From Crotophaga sulcirostris (lineage: Eukaryota > Chordata > Aves > Cuculiformes > Crotophagidae), in the NCBI GenBank assembly GCA_013397455.1, contig VYZB01000748.1, positions 107,444 to 171,443 on the forward strand: a stretch of 64,000 nucleotides of DNA. The letters run 5' to 3'. The notes under the pieces are model-generated. The model was not told the origin of the DNA, did not search any database, and saw nothing but the letters and a program-made list of their open reading frames with translations. Below, in pieces: positions 1 to 12,680 of this stretch. Each line of letters starts with the position of its first letter. Within the stretch, counting starts at the first letter, position 1. The position numbers and the translations under genes were made by a program.

Positions 1-3000
1 AGAAGTGTTTGAAATTAGCGTGTGCTTACGCATTTCCTCAACACCAGACTTCTTTCCATACAACGATAAGTTAAAAAAACCCTAAAAGCACTTGGTGGGG
101 AAGAGGGGAGCGCTGGTCCCCTGCAGAGTTTGGTGTGGAGTGGGTGGTTCCATCATCCTGGCAGGCAGCATCACTCGGCACCCACCGGTGAGGGTGGAAG
201 AGACCAATTTCCCACACAGAGGTTGCAGCGAGGGGCAAACCCAGGTGATGCCCTTCCAGTCAGGGCATCCCATGTGAAGCAGTGATGAGCTGGAGCCTCC
301 CTCTGAGCTATGGGAAGACAACTTCCTTAAGATCAGAAGGCAATTTCCAGCAGATCTCTGCTTGCTGCCCTCTCCCAACAGACACATCTGGAGTAGGAGC
401 AGGCAGAAGCCTGGGAATGCAGCCTGTGCAGAAAGAGACCATTAATTCCCATTTTTATCTTTGCTGAAGCAAATAACAGCAGAAAGGGCATTGAGAAAAG
501 GACAAAAAGGATTCAGAGTTTGAGAAGGGTGAGAAATATTGAACTGAGCTGCCGAGTTCAGCTCCTGGATCAAATTTTCCCTGAGTTTGGAGATGTTTGA
601 TGGTGGAAACGAGATTAGTAAGTGGAAAAGGAGTCTTGAGGATGAGCATCATGAGGAATCAGAAGCCAGAAAGGAATCTAAGGTATGGAAAGCACAGCAG
701 ACCTTGAGATTTAACTGCTGGGAAGCAAAAGCCAGGCCCTGTTGGCTTCCAGCCCAGAAGAATCTGCCCACGGTCATGTTGCTCTGCTTCGAATCTTCCA
801 CTACAATTATTGCTTCACCTTAATAATCGCCCTCAGTTTATTCGTTTGCAAAACACATGCTTTTATTAAAAATAAAAGGCACTCAGAGGATTTCATGGCA
901 AGCCAACCAGAAAGGAGATGAAGGCGAGGAATGCACACGTTCTGCAGGATGAAGAGGACGCCGTGGGGATGAGCAGCACTGGGACAGCTTCAGGGCTCCT
1001 CCAGGACCGCGGCTGCCCCTCCACTGCCACCAGCTCTTACAGGAGTGCCCTGGAGGGAGACACTAAACTGCAATTGTGCAGAAAGGAAAAGCACCTCCTC
1101 TGCCCAACTGCTGTGCCAAACCCCCCCAAGAGCACTCGGGAGCTTTGCCATTCGTCTTCCAAGCTGTGGCTGAAGAAGCAGAGAGGGGCACTTCCCCCCT
1201 TCACAGGGTGCCAGGCTGGGTTGCTTTTGAAGCTTGGCTGCTGGCATCAGCCCAGCCTTATCTGTAGCACGGTTTAGAAATCAGCTGGAAGGGGAGCTTT
1301 GATATAGCTGCTCTGCTGTCCTGGAATGACCACGCTCCTGGCTTTGCACTGAGCTTACACGCTGCAGAAATACATGGGCTCCCATGCACATGGATACAAG
1401 AGTGGTTGTTGCAGCTGATGGAGAACCAAAGCAGCAGCACAGGCTGCCTCTTCCTTCTGGGGTTTGGGATGGGAAGGAAGGTCAGCAAACACCATTCTTT
1501 CCCCTTCCTTTGCAGCACAGCAGAGTCCTCAGAACACAGAGGAGAGGGGCAGAAATCAGGCAGAAAAGGGGCTGCCTGCAGCACCACACAGTGGGGTGAG
1601 GGGACAGGATTTGCTGCAGGACAGTGGGAAAAATAACCCCAAACCCTAAAAAAAGCTCTCAGGGCTAATGTCAGGCCAAAGGATGGCCAAGCCACTGCCT
1701 CTCTTGGCATTAGTGTGGGTAGCACTGATGTATTGCTCTGCCTCTCCTCTCCATGAGTTTTCAGAGACGCATTTAGACTCAGCAGTAGCCTCAGTCCAGT
1801 GGGTGATCAATCTGCCAGAGAAAGAAGTTCTCACTTTGGCTATTTTTTAGGTTAAAATCTCTTTCTCTCTTACCCCTGGAGAGGTGTGTGTGCCCTGGCT
1901 CAGAACTCACCTCTGCTGGGCAGCGCACTCGGTCATAACAGGATAAAAAGAAAGTGATAATCGTAATCGATGCTTCTTATACTTTTAGCACCCCCAGGAC
2001 ACAGAGTGTCACAGATATTAATGAATTAACATGTGCAGCAGCTGGTAGCACTGTAAAGCTGTGTGTTACCTGCCCATGAAAGGGGGCTGAGTGCTGCAGG
2101 AGAGAGATGTGCTTGCTGACAAGCCCAAGCATCCTGCCCTGCTGCTCATCCCCTTTGGCTCCTGCTGGTAGGGATGGAACCTCTTTCTCAGTGGGTTTCT
2201 ACTATTACAGCCCCAATCCTGCTGCCAGCTCTGCTCAGGTTTCCCAGCTCTGCCTCTCTTGCCCACCCTGTTGCCCCCATCTCTACCCTGCTGCAGCTCA
2301 GGGCAGCTCAACATCCCTCATCTCATGTTTCCCCCATTGCACCTAATCTAATTTATACACAGCTTTCCTCATACTTGCACAACATAAAAATCTCTTCCCA
2401 ACTAAGAGCCTGCTTTCCATTCCGCAGATAGGTTATATTCTTCACTGCACACATGCCTGCATATATTTGAACAAGTTTGATTCAGTGTAGCTGACACAAA
2501 AACCACTTAGTTGTTTCCCCTACATCATCCTAAGTTAATACTCCTGACAAGTACAGGAGGCTTTTCAGCAGTTTTTCTATTTCAGCTCCCTTTGCTTCCT
2601 GCTCTCTCTCTGATTTGCCCCCACTGGAAAACCTCCTCGAGTCGAAGCAGCTGATCAGACCCCAGCAATTTGTATCCAATACACTTGAAACAAAAAAATT
2701 GAGCGGGTGTCCATGAATGCATGATGCAGTGACCTGAGTCGCTGAGCTGGATTACATTGCCAGGTAGTTTCTGCACGCTGTGTTTTCAAAGGAAATGAAA
2801 AATAAGGGAGCTGGAGACACCAGGATCATTCGCTTTGGTTTTATCATTCCTTCTGTGCTGTTATAAAGTCAGTTCTCCTCCTTTCCTGGCTTTGGGGGGA
2901 TTTCTTAGCCCCTTGGTTGGTTTGATTTGGTGCTTCAGTGATGGAGAGGCTGGTCCTGAATTGCTGAGCAAGGCGTGAGGTCTTTCTGCTATTTTTGCAT

Positions 3001-3392
3001 CCATCACCCCTGGGCTCTCTGGATGCTTCTGGGATAGTTTTGTTGTTCCAGTCAAGCCTTGAGCTCATTCCAGCAGTGGCCCTGAGCCTTTTGCTCCTGC
3101 AACACAGCATCCCTGTGTACATCCTGTAGCATCCAGCAACCTGTAATGTAGTCCCCATGCACAGCACAGAGAGGAGGGGGTCTTGCTCACAGTGTTTGTG
3201 CTTATCCCAGCAGCTCTCCTGCACCCCAGATCTCCTGAACCACCCTAGCAGAGGAGCTGGGTTTGTTGCCAGTGATGGATGCATTACTTGGTGGGGACAA
3301 TCAATTGGTAAAGCAACCCTGTCTGGAATTTATTCAGGGTTGAAATAGGTTCCCCAGGCTCTAATTCTATCGATTCTCTCGGTGTAGGTTAT
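1..3392. other. Unique sequence, no gene or repeat recognised
   Basis: No CR1, simple repeat or recognisable exon is seen. The longest open frame is 155 codons on the minus strand (1258-1725), with no identifiable domain and a composition like its surroundings. Isolated AATAAA-type hexamers occur (for example near 871) without any upstream coding signal. Confidence 0.6.
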
Positions 3393-3510
3393 TTTTACCA
3401 TTATTTACGTGCTAGTAGCATCTAGGGACTAACTCAGATCAGTGCTCTATTGTGTTAGATGCTGCGCAAAACGAGAACCGGCACCTCCTTCTGATACAGG
3501 GGGTCATAAA
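3393..3510 (+). repeat. Probable ancient amniote interspersed repeat remnant
   Basis: The stretch contains, in order, a TTATTTACGTGCTAG-like start, GTAGCATCTAGGGAC, ATTGTGTTAGATGCTGC and a CAAAACGAGAAC segment. This order resembles a very old dispersed repeat familiar from reptile and bird genomes (GTAGCACCTAGGG, ATTGTGCTAGG, GCTGTACAAA). The match is from memory and diverged, so the family name is left open; a chance resemblance is possible. Confidence 0.4.
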
Positions 3511-3713
3511 CAAACAGGAGAAAGGCTACACACAAGGGCAGTTGTGCTCTCACATCCCTCATTTGCACGAGGTAGATAAGTGACACGACAAAGCCATTTT
3601 ATGAGCTGATATTAGTGCAGGACTTTGTGCTAAATCTCTGCAGAGCTCATGCATGGCCTCTCCTGGTTCAATGTTTTGTGCTGATATCCTGCTTTGACCT
3701 AAAATTGGCCCAA

Positions 3714-3986
3714 GGAACAAGTGATAGGATGAGAGGAAACGGCATCAAGTTGTGTCAGGGGAGGTTTAGATTGGATACTGGGAAAAATTCTTTCACTGAA
3801 AGAGTGGTGAAGCATTGGACCAGGCTGCCCAGGGCAGTGGTGGAGTCCCCATCCCTGGAGGGGTTCAAAGAATGTGTAGAGGTGGCACTTTGGGACATGG
3901 TTTAGCAGACACGGTGGGATTGGGCTGACGATTGGTCTGAATGAGCTTAGAGGTCTTTTCCAACCTTAATGATTCTACGATTCTAT
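3714..3986 (+). mobile_element. CR1 LINE, 3' end fragment (class B)
   Basis: This 5'-truncated CR1 copy begins at ACAAGTGATAGGATGAGAGG and keeps the motif GGCTGCCCAGGGCAGTGG. It ends in GGTCTTTTCCAACCTTAATG followed by two degenerate octamers (GATTCTACGATTCTAT), which is the intact 3' terminus expected of target-primed insertion. The plus-strand frame over it is only old untranslated and ORF2-end sequence. It is more diverged than the class A copies. Confidence 0.93.
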
Positions 3987-6900
3987 AAAAAAAATGGAGC
4001 AGTTGTTCCCAGGGAAGGATTGGTTTGGTAACTGAACAGCCTCCAAAGAAATAAGCCTTGGGGAACAATAGCTCACAGCATTAACTTTGCTTAAGAAACT
4101 GGTACTCTTTGCTGGCTGATGCACTAATTGTTTTACCCTTTTCCTACATTCTGCTATTGTGAATGTGTTTTCATTCTGTGCATCTATTGTGACTGCTTCT
4201 GAAAAGCTGGGACCTTATCATTCTCCTTTTCTTCATGTCTCTAAATATTTATCCTATAGTTTAGTGCGACTGGTAAATGCTTCCACGTTTTCTATTGCCT
4301 ACCGTTGTCTTTTAAATTAATCTCTCAAAAAAGTAATTGGGGGAAAGAGGAAGAATTTAGAGTCGGAGAAGATGGGTGAAACTGTGGCAAAACAAACTGT
4401 TATGTTAAAATCCTTCCTCTTAGTTAAATTTCAAACCAAATATAGTTGCAACGTCGACATTCACGTTTCGTAATTGCTTATTTTCCGTATTCCCTGTAGA
4501 TGGGATAAGACATCATAATGCTTTTACTTTTTGTTGTCTGCTTTGGATTCCAATTTGGGCAAAGATAATGAGTGTTTAACTTTATGCACTGAGGATCAGC
4601 AGGGCTATTTGCAGTGTACAAAGTCAAACAGGTACTTAAGTCTTTGGAGGAGCAGGGACCTCATTTGTATTAAAAAGTCAGTGCAAAATCCAGACGATTG
4701 GGTCAGTTTAAGAGGTTTTACTGGAAGCAATGACTTACATGGATGAATATTCCTGCCCATCCCTGGATTTGCTGGCTAGAGCTGCCCGCTTCATCAAAGA
4801 CCCGAGGACCATCATTTCACACAGACATCCCCACCAGCCACCGCGCAGCAAGAGCTTTCTCTGCTAAGGATGTAATTCCCCTGCGGCAAAACCGACGCGA
4901 TAAATGTAATGACAATGTAGGTGTTGCATGGTTAACTCCTGCACAGCCCACCCAGCTTCCCCTCTTTTTAACTCCCCTGGAAATAAATGCTACTTTGCCA
5001 GTGGAGAGGAAAAAAAAAAAAAAAAGAGAGGAAAATCTAGGAAAGGAATTGAAACTAAATTGCCTGCTTCGTTCAAATAACGTAGCTGATTTAAATCAGG
5101 GAATGAACTCTCTTGAATTTCGGGGTTGTAATGAGGACAATGCAGACTTATTGTTCCGAGTCTTTCAAGCAAGCTGTATCCAAAACGCTCAATAGAATTA
5201 AGCTCTGATCCCACAATCACTTACGCCCATGCGGAACTGGATGGCTTCGCCGCAGACGTTAGGCAGGGTTATTCATAGCGTTAAGCGTGTGTTTAAGTCT
5301 TTGCAAGGCTGGAGCTGCGTGGAGTTGGGGAAAATTAAGCATCTCCAAAGATGGAAAAGGGGCACTGGGGATGTCATCTGCACTGCGCTGTTTCTGGCAG
5401 CCCAGGCGTGGGGTGGTGGGCTCAGGTACACCTCGTGGCACTGCCCGGATTTGTGTGTTGGTTTAATTCCCAGCATTTTTTCTTATTCCCTCTGCTCATC
5501 TCATTTCAATGAGCTTCTCATTTCCCACTGTTTGTTTAGTTGCAGCGCTGGACCCTGCTCAATATTTGCCTTCTTGCTCCTACTATTTGTCCCTATTTCC
5601 ATGTGTTTAACATATATATTTGTTGCGGTCTGCCCAGTAACCACAACAGCTTTCCCTTGCTGTTTTCCCCTGCTCAGCCCAAGGAGATGCCTTGCAGAGG
5701 GAAGCCTTTCTGGCTTTCCAAGGGCAGGATGCTCTGAGCACCAGCAGATGCTGGAGTTTCATTACAAACCAGAGCAGGAGACACAGGCAGTAAAGCCATG
5801 GGTTCAGGTTTTTGTGTCTGAGTCACAGAAAGGCTCCTATAAAAGCTCAACACCTTATTTTTCTCCCCTCGGCGTATGAAAAGGTTTTTCTCCAAGTCAC
5901 ACAGGGCAAACTATTTCCCTCAGAGATGAGCTAGCTCTTCTCCAGGGACCGTGAACCTCTCTATAAATGGAATGTCCCCGCTGCTCTGTGCTCTGGGCAT
6001 TGTATTGGCCACTTTAGCAAGAGGGAAAGCAGAGCACGCAGACAGCACCTGGGACAGAGGGACTGAGGGCAAGGGGTGAGCTACCTGCTCTGCCTGCCCA
6101 GAGGGGTGGAACTGTGGGATGTGCATGTGCCCAGCAGTGGGGTCAACCCACTGTACCCCACATCTCTCCTACCCACCCTGCTGCTCAGCGTGGAGGCAAG
6201 CAACAGCCCTCCTGATGCCAGGGGCTTACCTGCACGCTGCCATGGGTTTGAGAGTGCTGGAAAACGGGAATAAAGATAAGGAAGAAATGAAGAAAAAGAG
6301 GGAAAAAGATTCACTGAGCGAGGAATTGGAATACATTTGTTTTGCTCCCCAAAAAAACCCCGCAGCCTATTGTTTCATATCAGGTTTCCTCTCGAGCAAG
6401 CAATTGTGAAGCCAACCTGTCCTGCAAAATGAGCTGTCACTCTTGACGCTGAACAAACACTATTGATTGCAGCACGGGGGGAGCCAGCAGCACGGTGCTG
6501 CCCACCCGGGGGGGGCTCTATCAGCAGGGAACCAGCTCCTGCTGCTCTACACTGGGGTTTGGCCACTGGCTGACGCACAGCAGATTGACAGGGCTCCTGC
6601 AACAGGGATGTTGGGCACCTTGGGTGGCACCTCAAAGGTGAGACAGCAGGTAGCGGCCACAATTTTGGAAGCAGGACCTGGCTTTTGGCTGTAGAATTTG
6701 GTCTTTTCTGACATGAGGATTTCTTTCTGACTTTTCTGGCGTGCTTTCCTTCTGTTGGGGTGCCAGGACCCTCCAAAATCACTCCTTTGCTGCCTCTGCA
6801 ACCTCTTCCCCCCACCAAGCATCCTGACGTGCTGGATCCCTCAGGGATCACAGTGTCTCCTCTCCTCCTTGCTCCCTCTTGACCTTCCACCAGCTTCGTG

Positions 6901-7944
6901 CTTTGCTCCAACACGAGCTCTTGTATGTTTTTATTATTTATTTGAGCTGGCAGCTCTCTGTTTTGTAAAGATCCCCCCTGCCTCATCCTGTCCTTCACTG
7001 CACCGCACTCAAAGCATCTCTGCCTTTCACCTGTGCTGCTATAGCAACTGCTGGAGATGCTACAGCAAGGCCGTCCTGGCCAGGGCCATCTGCATGGGAA
7101 CGATACCCACTTCAAGCATTTTTAGCACCAAGTAGGTAACGTTGCATGTTGCAAAGAGCAAACCATTGTCACTCTGGAGGAATATCACCATCCAGAGGGT
7201 TTCTCAGGTAATAAACCCCCCCCATAGCTAGAGAGGTACGTTTCTGCAGCTCGCTTGGCAATTGCACGTAGTAGACCTACGGTGAGTAGACCCAAATGCA
7301 TTGGCTGTGATCATCCATCATGTTTATACACTGCACTTCATCCCAAAGGATCCCAACACGCTTCGCAGCAGACGTTGTGCAATGGGATCCATCATCCAGC
7401 ATTGAAGCATGGCCGGGTCCTGCTGGGACGTGAAGCACAGCAGCTGTTGAGCATGGCTTTGTGCCAATGGCTGGGGAGGGGGGAGCTCACCCCACAGCTC
7501 CTGCAAAACAGCAGGGGAGGGTTGGAGGGGATGAAACCCATCTCCAGGTCAGAGCTGGGGATCCCAACCTGCTGCTGAGTCCCATCCCACAGCTCTAGCT
7601 GGTCCTTCAGCCCCCAGTTCAGGCACACTCGGACCCACCAGAGCTGGTGCAGCAGGTACCTCTATGCTGACCATAGACAGAAAATACTGTATTTTCCTAT
7701 CACTTCTGGATTTCTCATGTCTGAAGCAGATAGGCTGATCGATGGGGTTCGGCACGGCCATAGCCTGAAGTTACATGCCAGGATAACACTGTTAATGAAC
7801 GGATTTAACAGCAGCCACGTGAGTTGCTTTAGAACCACAACCCAGGCGAGGTTCACTTACTTTGCAAAGAGATGATAAATATCCTTTAGTTTCCCTGCGT
7901 GTATTGCTCTTCTGTGTGAATGCTTTGGGTGAGATTGGGGGATC
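3987..7944. other. Unique sequence with two long anonymous ORFs
   Basis: Positions 4070-4560 are AT-rich; an A16 tract lies at 5010-5025 and G runs at 6472-6512. Two frames are the longest ATG-to-stop runs in the window: 5229-5879 plus (216 codons) and 6375-7115 minus (246 codons). Neither shows a recognisable family, signal peptide or splice structure, so neither is called as a gene. Near 7310-7365 a short segment (CATCCCAAAGGATCCCAA) resembles old L2/MIR-like repeat tails, weakly. Confidence 0.5.
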
Positions 7945-8168
7945 TTCCTAAGATCTCATCTCAATCTCCCCTCTTTTGGCTCAAAACTGCTCCCCCTCAT
8001 CCCATCCCTGCACTCCCTGATCCAGAGCCCCTCCCCAGCTCTCCTGGAGCCCCTTTCAGCACTGGAGGCTGCTCTAAGGTCTCCCCACAGCCTTCTCTTC
8101 TCCAGGCTGAACAACCCCAACTCTCTCAGCCTGTCCTCGTGCAGGAGGTGCTCCAGCCCTTGGATCAT
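7945..8168 (-). mobile_element. CR1 LINE internal fragment lacking its 3' end (class A body)
   Basis: Reading the minus strand, the fragment runs from the GGGCTGGAGCACCTCCTGCA segment through CAGCCTGGAGAAGAGAAGG and CCTCCAGTGCTGAAAGGGG, and stops at GAGATGAGATCTTAGGAA. About 200 bp of the normal 3' part, including the octamer tail, is absent at the 7945 side. CR1 copies usually lose the 5' rather than the 3' end, so a later deletion is likely. Confidence 0.93.
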
Positions 8169-11100
8169 ACACAGTAACACACTGGTAATATCCCTGTTAA
8201 CGCACTCGCGTCCCCAGTGAGCACTGCAACCCTGCCAGCCGGCTAATGAGCTGTGCTCCTTGCATTATCCCCTGTAATTGTCTTCATATTAATGGGAATA
8301 ATCTGTTAGTGTTAACACTCCTGGCCAAGATCCACGTGGTCCTCTCTGCATCCCAGCTGTGGGTGCTGGAGGTGAAAGTAGGGATCCCCACACACCCTGC
8401 GATGGGGGGATCCCTAAGGCAAAGCTCCCCAGCCCCTCGCCTACCTGTGTCTCCTTCCAATGTGTATTGCTCTTTCCACCCTGTAAATGGGATCGTCTTT
8501 TAAAATATTTTGAAATCCACTGACAAAAAAAGCACTCTGTCAGAGGCAGAGATTATTGATGTTGTTATTATTGCATCTCCCGTCTCCGCTGCAAAGGATG
8601 CCTGACCATGCTGACAGCTGCTATTAAGAAAGTTGCACAGCCAGTGTTTCTGGGGATATAATTCTTTCTGAGCAAAGTTAAACACTAAAAGGGGTTATTT
8701 CACCAAGTAAAAGCGAGAGCTGGGAGAAAGTTTCTCTGTGACATGTGAATAGTAATCACGGTGTGTATTATCCGGAGAGAGACCCGTTACAGGATCCTTC
8801 CGTGCTCTTTACCGATGCAGCAAAACCCGTTATCCCGATTCTGCAGCTGCAAAGGGCAAACTGGGTGAAACTTTCCAGGTGTTCTGGGCAAACAGGGGGA
8901 GCAATGGCATTTCTGTTCAAGGAGTTTCTTATGTTGCAAGGCTATGAAACACAAACGGATTAGTTTTCCCAATACAGACAAAGATTTCAGCACATACAGC
9001 CCAATATACGGCTTTGGCCCCTTTATGGCTTTAACATAAAACCAGGAGACGTGTGGTGGCTTGGGCTGGATTTTCTATTAGGTGTTCAAATAGCAGGAGA
9101 GGGAGAGAGACAGGTGGACCAGAGCAAGCACAGAGCACACATCAAAGCCTGCACCTCCATCACGCACTTCTGAGCATCCCTAATAAGCACCTAAAGGGAC
9201 TGTGCAGGCACTTGGGTGACTGCCATGCAAGGGATGGAGCCAAAAAGAGCAGGGAAGGGGATTCCTGACAAGACCCATTTTTTTTTAAGGATCCTTCTGA
9301 GCCCTGCTTTGGTTTCCCATGAGTTGAGCAGCAGGGACCAGCCCTGAAGCCCCATCCTGCTGTCACCCAGTGCTCAGGGACAGCCGAGACGTTCCATGCT
9401 GGCGTCGTTGCCCAAGTCTTGGCTGTCGCTTGGAGGAACCTGGGCAAGCAGCACAGGCTGCCATCCATTAGCAATTTCCCCAGCGCTGCAATTTATCCCT
9501 GTCATTTAGGGCTCATGTGCTATTATTTAGTCTATTTCCAAGATCTTATTACATTTTTTATTCATATGGAGGTTAGATTTATATATTGAAGATCAATAAA
9601 AGGCTCTATCGTGGCTACATTATTAATAAGGAGTACATTATATGCAGACAGACAGCCCACTCCATTGGATTTACTCAGTAGCTATGCTTTTTGGGGCCAA
9701 TTCTGAAAATTTACTACCTGTTCGATCTCTCTTCCTCTCTTTGCCTCTCCCTGGGCACCCATCCCTCCTTTCTTCTGCATGGGGATAATAGCAACTTTAT
9801 TTAGCAGCATATGTCCTTTGTCCCTGCAGATGACACTGTGGTGCCTCTGTCCTCTAACAACCCCTAAATCTGAGCAAGAGGCAGGGCGTGCGCTGCAAGA
9901 AGAGCATCCTCTTGCTTTCTTTAGTATTTTGCCACCTTATTCCCTTTCTGCTTTGTTTTCCACACCATGGCTGCTTAGGGAAGGTGCCTGTGGCCACCTC
10001 CACCTAATAATGATGTCCCTGCCACAGGCAGGAAACCGAGGCAGCAATGTAAATTATGAAAATTCAGGATAAAATCAACTGCTGATGCTTGATTGCGGGA
10101 TCTGCTCCAAACCCTCCTCTCTTGCAGTCGCCAAACAGGAACTCACCATCATGTGCTTTCAATTATTTTGCACCATTTTGCACTTTTCTGGCCTTTCAGC
10201 TCATTTCTCGCTATTATTTATCTGTCAGCATCTTCCACAGGTGTAAAGGGAGGGTGTGCACCGACTGTTGGGTACCCACACGTTCAGCTCACACCTGTTG
10301 GGCTGCTCAAAGCCCTTGGCGGGGGGTGGTGGGGAAGGGTTTGCTCAAGGTCATGGAGAGAAGGGACAGAAAAGCTCCAGAATAGGCTGCCGAGCCCCAA
10401 GGTGAGGGCTGGGCTCAGCACAAGTGACCCCCATCCTCCCCAGCCAGCACCCACTCATAAATCTAATTCTAATCAGCAGTAATTAACTCTAATCATGATA
10501 ATTAACAGCGAGTGAGAAAATATTAGCCGGAATAATCAAATCCGATTAGACTGATGCTGCCTTTGCCTGGGAAACCTGCAGGGTGATAAGTCAATTCACC
10601 CACACTGCACTTGTACCCTGTCAAGGTTTTATGAGTACATGAACCATCAGGCTCGTTCAGAAATGATTCCAGCTACGGTTCGAGCTCTGACCTCTTCCAG
10701 CTAATTACCAGCATGGCAGTTAATCATGGAGAAGTGTTAATGGGTTGGTTCCTCCCTGGCTGCTTTTTGTGCAGGGCAGGGGATGCTGCATGCAGTGCTG
10801 CGAGCTGGTTAACATGAGAGGGGCTGGGAGGGAATGCGCAACGGTGCGGGTTCAGTCCCGGGGTGGAAAATCAATAAAATGCATAGAGTTCTTGCATACT
10901 GAAAATGGTTTCCCTTCCCCTGGTGCTCTTAGCATTCAGGACCTCTCCGCTCTCAGTCTTGTGCGTAGAGGAGAGCAAAAAATATCTGACTCCGGTTTTA
11001 CAAATCTTTAATGATCTTTAATCTTTATTAGTGGTCTTCAAACACAAATAATACTGTTTTATTAATAAAGCATCAGATGATGTATCTGTCCTTCTCTTGA

Positions 11101-12195
11101 TGGAGCACCTCAAAGTGGTGGCAGCCCCGTGGGGACCAGCGGATGCAGATCCAGCTGTGGCAGAGCAGGCTGTGACAGCAGCACATCTGGGTAGCTGGGA
11201 GTTCGGATGCTGGAGAGCATTTATAGACGACTGCGGGAAGGCAGAGCTGCCAAATCCCTCCTCGGCTTCGCTCTCTGTAGGGAACAGATGGAAACAGTCG
11301 CCCGGAGCAGCGCGCTGGAGAAATCTCCTCTCCCCTGCTCCACTCACCTGATTATGATTTGCTCCTCCGATGCCTCAAACAGCCCTTTGCTGTCAGCGTG
11401 CGGCGTTGGCAGCCACGCGTTGGCATGATTGATGCCTAATTACATCCCAGCACAGTGCGGCCACGGCTCCTGAACCTTCCCTGCCCTCTACGCGCTTTGC
11501 TCAAGTCCTCAACTTTTTCCAGGCTGTCGTGTGTGAGGCTCAACCCTCAGCATGGTCAGCCCTGCCTTTGAAAATTATTTTAAATAGCAATCTGATCTGT
11601 TTTTTCCCCAGTTCTGCTGAAATCCGTATCTTTCCACTGTGTTCCCCCAAAAAAGGCAGCCCAGCCAGTTGCCAGTAATAGTCCTGTGAAGTTCCAAATT
11701 ATTTCTCTCCTACTCGAACTAAAATGTGCCCCTGATCTGAACGAAATCAGGTATTTAGCAGCATTAAATGCTTTAACTACGCTATTTATTACGCTGTGGA
11801 ACATTGCAGGATTTCTCAGCTGTTAGATGATTTTGGAGGGGATTTGTTCTCTCAGGACCTCGTAGCGCTTAAAATTGTGTTGGAAAATAATAGTTAGTGT
11901 AATCATCTAAACGAAACGTGACTCCACTGCATGATGCTTTATGATAATTCTATGGTGTGATAGCAGATGCACAAGCAAGCAAGGTGTAGATGGACTGGGT
12001 AGCTGGGAAAATGTACCTGTCCTCCTGCTGTTCCTTCCAGGTGTAAATTAGGAGGTGCTTCAGTGAGTACAGTGTAGCTACAGCAGCTCAGAACTGGCAA
12101 AAGGGAGAGCAGGATGGGACCCGCCCAGTGTCCCATCAGAGAGCTCCTTGCAGTGATTGCTCCACAAGTGGCTACTGTTTCACTCAGAGGGTTTG
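8169..12195. other. Unique sequence, repeat-free 4 kb
   Basis: No coding signal is recognised. Two AT-rich blocks (about 9500-9720 and 10441-10600) are dense in TAAT cores; the second is listed separately. The stretch is free of CR1, which is notable against the density further right. Confidence 0.5.
10441..10600. promoter_or_regulatory. TAAT-rich block, candidate conserved non-coding element
   Basis: Eight TAAT/ATTA homeodomain-type cores fall between about 10462 and 10549, including two TAATTA sites and several TAATC (bicoid/Otx-like) sites. The block is unique sequence with no ORF and no repeat similarity. Clustering of such cores is typical of developmental enhancers, but AT-rich DNA produces them by chance too, so function is inferred only. 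Confidence 0.28.
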
Positions 12196-12238
12196 TATTA
12201 TTATTATTATTGTTATTATCGTTGTTACTATTATCATT
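12196..12238. repeat. Imperfect (ATT)n microsatellite
   Basis: TATTATTATT units with interruptions (GTT, ATC) run for about 40 bp and are followed by a T7 run. The array abuts the start of the CR1 copy at about 12250. Confidence 0.8.
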
Positions 12239-12249
12239 TTTTTGACGGA

Positions 12250-12680
12250 ACCATGGTCATGAGGAGTGGAGCAGGCTCTGGGAAGAGTTCTGGTCTTTGC
12301 TGAGAAAGCTGGGGTTGTTCAGTCTGGAGAAGAGAAGACTATGGGGAGACCTTAGAGCAGCCTCCAGTACTGAAAGGGGCTCCAGGAAAGCTGGGGAGGG
12401 GCTCTGGATCTGGGAGTGCAGGGATGGGATGAGGGGGAAGGGTTTTGAGCTGCAAGAGGGGAGATTGAGATGAGATCTTGGGGAGAAATATTTTGCTGTG
12501 AGGGTGGGGAGGCCCTGGTCCAGGTTGCCCAGAGCAGTGGTGGCTGCCCCATCCCTGGAGGTGTTCAAGGCCAGGTTGGATGGGGCTGGGAGCCCTCTGA
12601 CCCAGTGGGAGGTGTCCCTGGGGTTGGAACTGGATGGGCTTTGGGGTCCCTTCCAACCCAAACCGTTCTGTGGTTCTGTA
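12250..12680 (+). mobile_element. CR1 LINE, 3' 430 bp (class A)
   Basis: This is a nearly complete 3' third of a young-looking CR1. It contains TTGTTCAGTCTGGAGAAGAG, CAGCCTCCAGTACTGAAAGG, GTGAGGGTGGGGAGGCCC, GAGCAGTGGTGGCTGCCCC and the terminal CTTCCAACCCAAACCGTTC with decayed octamers. The first 50 bp are diverged, so the exact 5' truncation point is approximate. Confidence 0.95.

Noticed and set aside
10670..10700. tRNA B-box-like GGTTCGAGCTC
   Set aside because: No A box at the right distance and no cloverleaf could be drawn.
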